This document shows, in pieces, positions 22,441-29,964 of a stretch of 47,298 bases of DNA. The notes beneath the pieces are model-generated. The model was not told the origin of the DNA. It saw nothing but the letters and a program-made list of their open reading frames with translations, and made no database searches. Source of the stretch: Nitrospirales bacterium (GTDB taxonomy: Bacteria > Nitrospirota > Nitrospiria > Nitrospirales > UBA8639); contig BQIZ01000007.1 in assembly GCA_021604365.1 (NCBI GenBank), positions 1-47,298 of the forward strand, written 5' to 3'. The position numbers and the translations under genes are program-made. Position 1 is the stretch's first letter; each line of letters opens with the position of its first letter.

Positions 22441-23668
22441 AATTCATGAAATCTACGGCTTTGTCTCAGAAGACTTGGATGGGGCTTTGAGAGAAATCCA
22501 CGCCATCAGTCAAGGCACGCGCTGTAAGCAATTCATGTTTTCCCTAAGCCTAAATCCGCCTCAATCCGAATCTGTCCCAGTTGAGTATTTTGAAAAAGCG
22601 CTAACGGATATTGAAAAAGAGTTGAAACTTGAAAATCAGCCACGCGCCATCGTGTTTCATGAGAAGGAAGGCAGACGGCATTGCCATGCTGTCTGGTCAC
22701 GGATTGATACGAATGAGATGAAAGCTATCAACCTGCCGTATTTCAAAATGAAGCTTCAGAATATTTCCCGCCAGTTATATTTCCAATATGGCTGGCAAAT
22801 GCCCCTTGGCCTGATGAATAAGGAGGAACGCAATCCTCTCAATTTTTCCCTAAAAGAGTGGCAACAGGCCAAGCGCCTACAGGAAGATCCGAAAGTGATT
22901 AAACAGCTTTTCCAGGGTTGCTGGGCGGTTTCGGACAATAAGACCTCATTAGAAAAGGCTTTAAATGAGTATGGGTATTATCTGGCCAAAGGTGACCGAC
23001 GTGGTTTTGTCGCCATTGATTATCGCGGCGAGGTGTACTCTTTGAGCCGCTGGATGGGGGTGAAGACCAAAGACCTTAAACATCGTCTTGGAAATTTGGA
23101 GGCCCTACCAGGTACGAAAGAGGTTAATGCTCAAATCGCCGGGCGTATGAGCCAAATGCTGGAAACATATATATGCCAAGTCCAGAGTGGTATGAATAAA
23201 TCTCTTGAGCCTTTCAGGCAAAAGAAAGAGTCGATGAAAGACTCCCACCGAACACAGCGCCAGGACTTGAAAAAAAGGCAGAATGAGCGCCGTAAAGATG
23301 AAGAAAAAAAACGTTATCAGCGTCTGCCAAAAGGCTTTAAATCCCTTTGGGCAAGGATGACAGGGAAGTATCAAAAAATCAGAGCCCAGAATGAACGGGA
23401 GGTCAAAAACTTAAATATCCGCGATAGAGAAGAAAAGCAAGCTTTGATAGACCGTCAGCTTACGGACCGGCAGAATCTGCAAGATCAGGTCCGGCCTATC
23501 AAACGCCAACATCAAAAGCTGGCCATCCAACTCAAAAAGGATGTTGTACAATATTTAGAAATGAGAGAAATGCCAGAAGCTATATTTCAGCAGAAATTAT
23601 TCGATGCTGAAGATCGCTTGACAAAGACATTCATTAGAAGACGGGACTATGATCCCGAAATGAATTAA
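22358..23668 (+). CDS. Relaxase/mobilization nuclease
   Basis: MILKGSQRGGARQLATHLLK...IVFHEKEGRRHCHAVWSRID (His-rich metal motif), long charged C-terminus; overlaps mobC. Confidence 0.85.
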   Translation: MILKGSQRGGARQLATHLLKVEENEHVEIHEIYGFVSEDLDGALREIHAISQGTRCKQFMFSLSLNPPQSESVPVEYFEKALTDIEKELKLENQPRAIVFHEKEGRRHCHAVWSRIDTNEMKAINLPYFKMKLQNISRQLYFQYGWQMPLGLMNKEERNPLNFSLKEWQQAKRLQEDPKVIKQLFQGCWAVSDNKTSLEKALNEYGYYLAKGDRRGFVAIDYRGEVYSLSRWMGVKTKDLKHRLGNLEALPGTKEVNAQIAGRMSQMLETYICQVQSGMNKSLEPFRQKKESMKDSHRTQRQDLKKRQNERRKDEEKKRYQRLPKGFKSLWARMTGKYQKIRAQNEREVKNLNIRDREEKQALIDRQLTDRQNLQDQVRPIKRQHQKLAIQLKKDVVQYLEMREMPEAIFQQKLFDAEDRLTKTFIRRRDYDPEMN

Positions 23669-23729
23669 AATTGTAAGAGGGGTGCTTGTATTGGCATAAG
23701 CGTTTTTAATTATCGCCTCTCACCTACAA

Positions 23730-24596
23730 ATGAGCGAATCAAAAAGAGTTAAAAAGTTTTGCTTAACGATAGCTAAAAATATTCCTATCTTTCCAAACAA
23801 CAAGCAAACTAGACAAAAGCTATTAAATGAACCTTTAGGAACGCTGTTGATTCACTACGCAAACTGGGCTTCTCGGTACGTATCAATTAGGCCAAGAGTG
23901 GTTGAAGTATATTGTGAAGTGGAAGACAGCCCAAGAGGGGGAATTTTATCAGGTCTGATTACCACTTTCCTAAAAAAGGTAACGGAAGGTGAAGATTTAA
24001 CGACATATTTATCTTTGAAACCACATACCAGAGGCTACTCACCTGAAGCTTCAGGAACTGGACCAAATGTTAACCGTTGGGCGGATAAAGACTTTCTCCT
24101 CACAGTAATGGGTTATCACCATTTCCATTTAGGTCCAATTTGTGGTGAGAAGGGATTGGCCGCCCGCACTAACGAGATTCTGTTTGCCTACGTGTCTCGC
24201 GAAAAATTCGAAGTGTTAGGAGTCTTTGATCATTCTGTATTTGTTTCCAGCTCTTCTTCCCACCATGAAATGTCACAAGAACGATCCCGATTGTGGGCTA
24301 CTTTCGATGCCCACTCTTCAAGAGGAAGGCCTAGCGATTCTGTTGTGATATCCGGAGCTATAACTACGTCAGGCCATGCATTGCATTTAGTAATGCTGGC
24401 CCAGGATTATTCTCGTGTTATTCGAGATGTTGATCCATTGCTGGATGATCCTACTTACGTCAAACGTCTATATGAAACAGCCAATGAACCACTTCCAAAC
24501 AAACTGCGACTAGAATGGAAATTAATTTTTTTGGACCTTGGGCTATGGGATCAGAAGTTGAATAGGTTTTTTATTCTCAGGAAAGGGCCTAATTAA
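23730..24596 (+). CDS. Hypothetical protein with HHFHLG motif
   Basis: 288-aa ORF; DFLLTVMGYHHFHLGPICGEKGLAARTNEILFAYVSREKFEVLGVFDHSVF. Confidence 0.7.
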   Translation: MSESKRVKKFCLTIAKNIPIFPNNKQTRQKLLNEPLGTLLIHYANWASRYVSIRPRVVEVYCEVEDSPRGGILSGLITTFLKKVTEGEDLTTYLSLKPHTRGYSPEASGTGPNVNRWADKDFLLTVMGYHHFHLGPICGEKGLAARTNEILFAYVSREKFEVLGVFDHSVFVSSSSSHHEMSQERSRLWATFDAHSSRGRPSDSVVISGAITTSGHALHLVMLAQDYSRVIRDVDPLLDDPTYVKRLYETANEPLPNKLRLEWKLIFLDLGLWDQKLNRFFILRKGPN

Positions 24597-24699
24597 CAAT
24601 GGGCAGGTCAGCATGATGTGCACAATTTCCATCACTTACAAAAAGAGCTTCCTATCTGGATGCGAATAGGAAGCTCAAAAAAATAGCACCTCTTTGTTG

Positions 24700-25131
24700 C
24701 TAGGAGTGAGTATGTTCGAAGTGTTCTACTCTTGAAGGATTTCGAGGGTCCAGATCATGAGGTTGGTTTAATTTGTAGATTTCTCTAATTGCCGCGTCGA
24801 TGACCAGTCTGGCTTTTGAGCTAAATTCCATAAGCTTTGTAGATTTAGCGATTATTTCATTACCCAGGTATTTATTGGCTTTCCTCAGCCGTTTTTCAAG
24901 AATTTCAGGATTTCCAACTCTCCCACCATAAATCATTCCCAAAACTGAAGATAATTCCATCGTTGCTTCGTGAAGCAAAGGCCTGAAGATTGGAAGTAAC
25001 GCACCAGATGTTGAAAGTGCCTTTTCCATTTCAGACACAATTTCGTCTAATTGCTTAATAGATGGTGGGCAATCTACTGCAGAGTTGGCATTACTCATTA
25101 AGAATATCCTTCGGTTTTTATCTTTAAACAC
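24700..25131 (-). CDS. Hypothetical protein (143 aa ORF)
   Basis: ORF divergent from the neighbouring membrane protein; likely start at ATG 25098 (MSNANSAVDCPPS). Confidence 0.55.
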   Translation of the reverse strand: MFKDKNRRIFLMSNANSAVDCPPSIKQLDEIVSEMEKALSTSGALLPIFRPLLHEATMELSSVLGMIYGGRVGNPEILEKRLRKANKYLGNEIIAKSTKLMEFSSKARLVIDAAIREIYKLNQPHDLDPRNPSRVEHFEHTHS

Positions 25132-25193
25132 TTAAGTAACGACCCTATTACCCTATATTTTTTTTGTCAAATCCCTTATTATCGCCGGCCATT

Positions 25194-26345
25194 ATGTCAA
25201 AGAAAGACTATATCTCAATAATCAATTCGTATCCTGATATTTTAGAACCTGCCGAGGAGTTCCTCACCTCCTTATTGGAAGATATTTCCAAACAAGAAGT
25301 TATCGATGACCGTAGGATTCGGCGGGAGGGATTGGAACGTATTGCAGGTCCTTTCAAATTTATAGATTTGGTCTACATTTTAAACGCGGAAGGTGATCTT
25401 ATTGATGATAGCTATAAGTGTGAAATTGCTGGAGCTTATATGTTCGCAAGTACCTCCGATAATGAAGCTCGCATAAGTAGGTATTTACAGCAGGAAAACA
25501 GGGAAAAAGCGTCGACTAACAGCGGACGGAAAAACCGAGATTATTTTAGACAAGTAGATCTTGACGGAGAGAGCGGAATTGTCCACGTTACAGAACCTTA
25601 TCTTTCTACAGCTACAGGATTTCCATGTATATCTGCCTCCGTAGCAATAGAGGAAAAATCTGTAGCAATAGGAGAAAAAAGTAAAAGAAAAATTTTAGTA
25701 ATGGACGCTGACCTTTCTGGTTTGCAAGCTTTTCTTAATGGCGATGTGGACGGACATAAAAGAGAAAATATTTTCAATAGGATATATAGGACATTATTAG
25801 TCACTTTAGGAGGGATAACAGGTATTTTATTCATCGGTGGGATTGCAGAACTAGTGATGGCTCTTAAAGATATAATATTTCCTAAATGGGACTATAAGGC
25901 CGCATTCTTTTCATCCAACACATCACACCATTTTGATATCACAGTTTTTTTAGATATTCTTGTTACGTTTACAGTAGCGTTAGCAATGTTGGACTTGGTG
26001 AAAACATTGTGGGAAGAAGAAATTATTTTTTATAAAGATTTAACAAAACCTAGTCCAGCAAGGAGAACGGTGATACGGTTCATTACCGCCATTCTCATCG
26101 CACTTTCAATTGAAACCCTTGTCCAGGTCTTTAAAGTTTCCCACATGGGTGAAACAGACAAAATTCCTTTAGACCCCATCTCGATGCTATATGGTGTCAC
26201 CGCGCTTTTAATTGGGCTTGCCGTATACATTGTCCTAACCAGCCTTACAGACCTTACAAAAGACAGAGTTTTACTCAGGGCCATTCAAGATAGCATTGGA
26301 AATCTTTCAAAAGTTAAGGAATCTAAAGATAGGGGAACCCCTTAA
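25194..26345 (+). CDS. Membrane protein with PDC/Cache-like N-terminal region and four predicted TM helices
   Basis: NRDYFRQVDLDGESGIVHVTEPYLSTATGFPCISASVAI...KILVMDADLSGL resembles Cache signature; hydrophobic segments in the C-terminal half; ATG at 25194 preferred over TTG at 25164. Confidence 0.65.
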   Translation: MSKKDYISIINSYPDILEPAEEFLTSLLEDISKQEVIDDRRIRREGLERIAGPFKFIDLVYILNAEGDLIDDSYKCEIAGAYMFASTSDNEARISRYLQQENREKASTNSGRKNRDYFRQVDLDGESGIVHVTEPYLSTATGFPCISASVAIEEKSVAIGEKSKRKILVMDADLSGLQAFLNGDVDGHKRENIFNRIYRTLLVTLGGITGILFIGGIAELVMALKDIIFPKWDYKAAFFSSNTSHHFDITVFLDILVTFTVALAMLDLVKTLWEEEIIFYKDLTKPSPARRTVIRFITAILIALSIETLVQVFKVSHMGETDKIPLDPISMLYGVTALLIGLAVYIVLTSLTDLTKDRVLLRAIQDSIGNLSKVKESKDRGTP

Positions 26346-26490
26346 ACTTCATACAGCACCCCTGAATTTATTGCTTACATCTTTAAATTTGCCATACTAA
26401 AGAATAACAAACTAAGGGGTGGCTGGTTTGTGTCGAGTCTGGAGAGAGCTCAAGGCGAGGCAGAGCCGAAGGCAGATAAGAAATGCATCC

Positions 26491-26559
26491 AAGGACGCAT
26501 CCTTAGTCGTCGTGCAGGGAACAAAACCCCTGCTTGAAGTCCAGCAACCGAAATGCTGG
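26491..26559. other. Three consecutive short hairpins in an intergenic region (possible structured RNA or repeat remnant)
   Basis: AAGGA-CGCA-TCCTT (26491-26504), GCAGGG-N8-CCCTGC (26514-26533), CCAGCA-N7-TGCTGG (26541-26559). Confidence 0.45.
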
Positions 26560-26752
26560 CCGTAATTGAACGGCGGAATAGATGGCGCGCAATTGGCCAA
26601 TAGTTTAGAACTAATTATTTCAGAATTTATATGATTGAAACCTAATTCTACAAAGCTCTCCTTCTGATTTCAGCCCATCTTTTTAAGTCTCAGCATCTGG
26701 CCTTTAAGAACGGCGTTTCCTTTATTCTTAACATTGGCTATTCTTCGGAATT

Positions 26753-28477
26753 ATGTCAGAAAACTTGCTCACTATCCCTAAAGATGCTGCCCAAAAAATT
26801 ATAGCTTCTAGCGCTATTATTGCTTGCCCGATTCTGGGCACAAACAATTTCATTAAGTTCTGCAGAGACCGTGACTTAAACATAAACCGCGAGCGTCTTT
26901 TTCGATTGGAACGCCTCGAGTTGTTTTCACCTATTTTCCGAGTAAAAACTCCAGAAAAAGACAGCCCCTCATTTGCAATCCCATTGGTTGAAAATAATAA
27001 CTGGTTTGTTAAAGGCTGGGCGTGGGACACAACTGACATAAAGCAAAAATATTCTGTGCCAGACCATAAAGACCATGCTCAAGAGGGATATTATTCGATC
27101 TTTCAAATTGACCACCTGAGCCTTGTCCTTTCGGCCATGAGTCTTGATGTTCATATGGATGATTTTTTGGATAAGGGTAAGCAACACGAAATTGACTGGG
27201 AAAAGAAAGGAAGGCGCTGGATTGAGTTATTTCAAAGTCAAGGAGAAAGTCTTGCCACCCATGAATACCGCCGCAGCACAGCACTTCTATGTCAATTCAT
27301 ATCTAATCGATATTATCCCCAAACCCAAACAGACCAGCGAACCATCAAAACAGGAGGAAGATTCTATTCAGACCAATGGATCACTGTATTAAAGAAAAAC
27401 TATGATTGGGATGAGGCTGTTCGTATTTGGCAACCACATTCTGCAGAAGAACTCTTTGATCTCACACCCGAAAAATTAAAGCATGCTTATGAGGGATTAT
27501 CCATCGCGCAATCATCCTGCGATCCTTTGGATAGTTGGTATCAACTTGTTCAATTTATATCTGTAAATGAACGACAGAAATTAAAAGGCCAAGCTTTACG
27601 TGCTGAGACGATCCGTGCAGGAGCAAACATGCTTCGCCTTCTATACAAAGACCTCTACAGCGAAGAATTACCCAATCCCAATGAAATTACACGAACCATC
27701 ATCACACACATTCCAGAGTTAGAGGTACGAAAAGACACTCGTCGCTATTTAGAGTTTGTAGTTAATCAGTATAAATTAAATCCTCAGCCGTCTCTTTGCT
27801 TGCTTGTAGAAGGTAAAACTGAAGAATTGGCTGTGACTAAGATTTTTGAGGAATACTTTAGTGCCCACCCAGGAACATACGGAATCGAGATCATTAATTT
27901 ACGCGGTGTCGATAATGCAACGGGCGGGAAAAAGGAGCAATATCAAGCAATTATTCGACTGATTGATTATTTACATCATCATCAAACTTTTGCCTTTCTA
28001 ATTTTAGACAATGAAGGATATGCAGGAAACCTTCAAAAGAGAGCCAAAAAAGCTAAATCCATCCACCAACATCGCCTATTCGTTACTCGACCAGAGTATA
28101 TCAAAATCTGGGGAATATCATTCGAATTCGATAATTATTCATGCCAGGAAATTGCCACGGCGCTAAATAAAATAGTCTGCGGCAAAGCACTTTTTTCCGG
28201 AAAAGACATAATGGCGTGTAAGAAAGATCAGTACCCTGGTGCAAGCCTAGAAAAACTCTTTGAAGAAAAAATCCAACGATCACTTCCTAAAGTTCAATTT
28301 AATGAAATCTTGCTTGAAACTATGTTCTCCGAAACATCTCGGAGAAAAATTAGCAATCGGCCCATTATCAAAATCCTTGAACGTGCTGCAAAACTTGCAG
28401 CAAGAAATCCTCTTCCTACGATGAACGAGATTTGGGTGAAAAACCAAGCATCAAAATATTTAGGGAAAAAAGGGTGA
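26753..28477 (+). CDS. Uncharacterised protein with TOPRIM-like region
   Basis: 574-aa ORF; PSLCLLVEGKTEELAVTKIFEEYF...TFAFLILDNEGYAGNLQKRAKK reminiscent of OLD-type TOPRIM. Confidence 0.65.
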   Translation: MSENLLTIPKDAAQKIIASSAIIACPILGTNNFIKFCRDRDLNINRERLFRLERLELFSPIFRVKTPEKDSPSFAIPLVENNNWFVKGWAWDTTDIKQKYSVPDHKDHAQEGYYSIFQIDHLSLVLSAMSLDVHMDDFLDKGKQHEIDWEKKGRRWIELFQSQGESLATHEYRRSTALLCQFISNRYYPQTQTDQRTIKTGGRFYSDQWITVLKKNYDWDEAVRIWQPHSAEELFDLTPEKLKHAYEGLSIAQSSCDPLDSWYQLVQFISVNERQKLKGQALRAETIRAGANMLRLLYKDLYSEELPNPNEITRTIITHIPELEVRKDTRRYLEFVVNQYKLNPQPSLCLLVEGKTEELAVTKIFEEYFSAHPGTYGIEIINLRGVDNATGGKKEQYQAIIRLIDYLHHHQTFAFLILDNEGYAGNLQKRAKKAKSIHQHRLFVTRPEYIKIWGISFEFDNYSCQEIATALNKIVCGKALFSGKDIMACKKDQYPGASLEKLFEEKIQRSLPKVQFNEILLETMFSETSRRKISNRPIIKILERAAKLAARNPLPTMNEIWVKNQASKYLGKKG

Positions 28478-28633
28478 AGCTTGTAAGGTGTAACCTGGAG
28501 GTTCTATGGGAATGCGGAGTCTCTTCTTGCGAATGATAAAACGGCGATACGTTTTGATGGTGTGAAGTGGGCGGATGCCAACACAGCTCCAAGGCTAGAG
28601 GGATGCAACGGGAGAGCGCAGCATCTCCCTTGC

Positions 28634-28679
28634 CAAGATGTGTTGTAGTACAACACACATCTTGCGGTAATCCTTACCG
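28634..28679. repeat. Two abutting hairpins: CAAGATGTGTTGTA-G-TACAACAC(AC)ATCTTG and CGGTAA-TCC-TTACCG
   Basis: Direct reading of inverted repeats. Confidence 0.7.
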
Positions 28680-28812
28680 TTAAGGCTTTCAGGCAGCTGT
28701 AATACAGTTAATGTTCTCGAGATGATCCGACATGAACCGTAACCGAACTGGCGTCAGACCCCATTGCTTGTTAATTCAGGTGCTTACGAGAAGACAAGGT
28801 AGGGCCAGAAGT

Positions 28813-29064
28813 TTATTGCGAGGCCAAGGATTCCTCAACGGCCTTGCGGATATATTTCTGGTAGGAAATACCTTCTTGGTCTGCTTTCTGCCGTACTGCC
28901 GAAAGCAGTTGCTCTGAAAACCGTAGATTGACCTGCTTGTCCTTCGGAAGCATCTCAAAATTGACCGAGGTGAAATTCTTCAGATTGATGTAATCCGTCA
29001 AATCCTGGTCCAGGAACTTTTCAGCGTCTTTATCACTCTTCAATTTTGGCACTTTCTTCTTCAT
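28813..29064 (-). CDS. brnA: BrnA-like antitoxin
   Basis: NLRFSEQLLSAVRQKADQEGISYQKYIRKAVEESL, downstream of and overlapping brnT; start at MKKKVPKLKSD. Confidence 0.75.
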   Translation of the reverse strand: MKKKVPKLKSDKDAEKFLDQDLTDYINLKNFTSVNFEMLPKDKQVNLRFSEQLLSAVRQKADQEGISYQKYIRKAVEESLASQ

Positions 29065-29350
29065 ATCGTTTCGCCTCTTTCTCATGCATATAACGGGCAC
29101 TAATGGGCCGGATTAACCTCTCTCCATTCACATCCCGCAGGGTAAACACTACAAACATCGGCTTGTGCTTTTTAGAGCGTCCAATGGCCAGATAACGTTC
29201 CTCTTCATCGGAATGCTTGGGATCGGGGGCAACCAACACCTCGTGTTGGTGAAAGAAATATTCAATTTCCTTCTGGGAGAGCCCATGTTTCTGGCACTTT
29301 TCCCGATTCCCTTCATCCCAATCAAAGCCGTTTACCTGTAGATTTATCAT
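29033..29350 (-). CDS. brnT: BrnT family toxin
   Basis: GFDWDEGNREKCQKHGLSQKEIEYFFHQHEVLVAPDPKHSDEEERYLAIGRSKKHKPMFVVFTLRDVNGERLIRPISARYMHEKEAKRYEE. Confidence 0.9.
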   Translation of the reverse strand: MINLQVNGFDWDEGNREKCQKHGLSQKEIEYFFHQHEVLVAPDPKHSDEEERYLAIGRSKKHKPMFVVFTLRDVNGERLIRPISARYMHEKEAKRYEEESAKIEE

Positions 29351-29682
29351 AGCATGACGTTATGCATTTGTCTATACAAATGTCAATCTCTTTATTCTTC
29401 CATTTTTGACTCGGCAAATGAGAACAAATCGTGTACATTTATTTTTGAACTCACCCAAACCATATCAAATACTTTTTATTACGAAAAATTGCTTGCCTGG
29501 TGTTGAGAGTTCTTCATCGAACAAACCGCTTTTCTGATTTCTCCAATTCAGACAACACTACCATGCGTCCTGTTTCCCAACCAGGAAACCTTCTCATGTT
29601 ATATATTTTTCAGTCATTCGTTTTAACCCTTTATGATGCGTCTGTCTTACAGCCAGCCGTAAGGAATCGTTGTGATCTTGTC

Positions 29683-29955
29683 ATGTCCTTAGATATTCAG
29701 AAATACACCCGCTTCGTCGAAGGCTTTGACCTGACCGACAAGCAGAAGCGGGAATTAATCCAAACGGTCTGGCAGATCATGGAAGGCTTTGCTGATCGGG
29801 GCTGGGGTATTCATCCCTTACAACAGGGGCGTGGTAAAGAGAAAAATAGAGATTGCCAAGGGAAGAATGGGTCCATAGAATCGAAGGACACCAACCCTGA
29901 AACATTCATTGGTTCTTCAATGCCTCCACCTTTGGAGAACAAGAAAGATTCATAA
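29683..29955 (+). CDS. Small hypothetical protein upstream of recombinase
   Basis: MSLDIQKYTRFVEGFDLTDKQKRELIQTVWQIMEGFADRGWGIHPLQQ; likely internal ATG start in ORF 29500-29955. Confidence 0.6.
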   Translation: MSLDIQKYTRFVEGFDLTDKQKRELIQTVWQIMEGFADRGWGIHPLQQGRGKEKNRDCQGKNGSIESKDTNPETFIGSSMPPPLENKKDS

Positions 29956-29964
29956 GCAATAGAA

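Noticed and set aside
26412-26600. 62-aa minus-strand ORF (MANCAPSIPPFNYGQHFGCW...)
   Set aside because: Overlaps the hairpin cluster; composition unlike a normal protein; more likely non-coding.
23730-28477. Retron or RT-based system linked to the hairpins
   Set aside because: No reverse transcriptase motif (YxDD) found in any neighbouring ORF.
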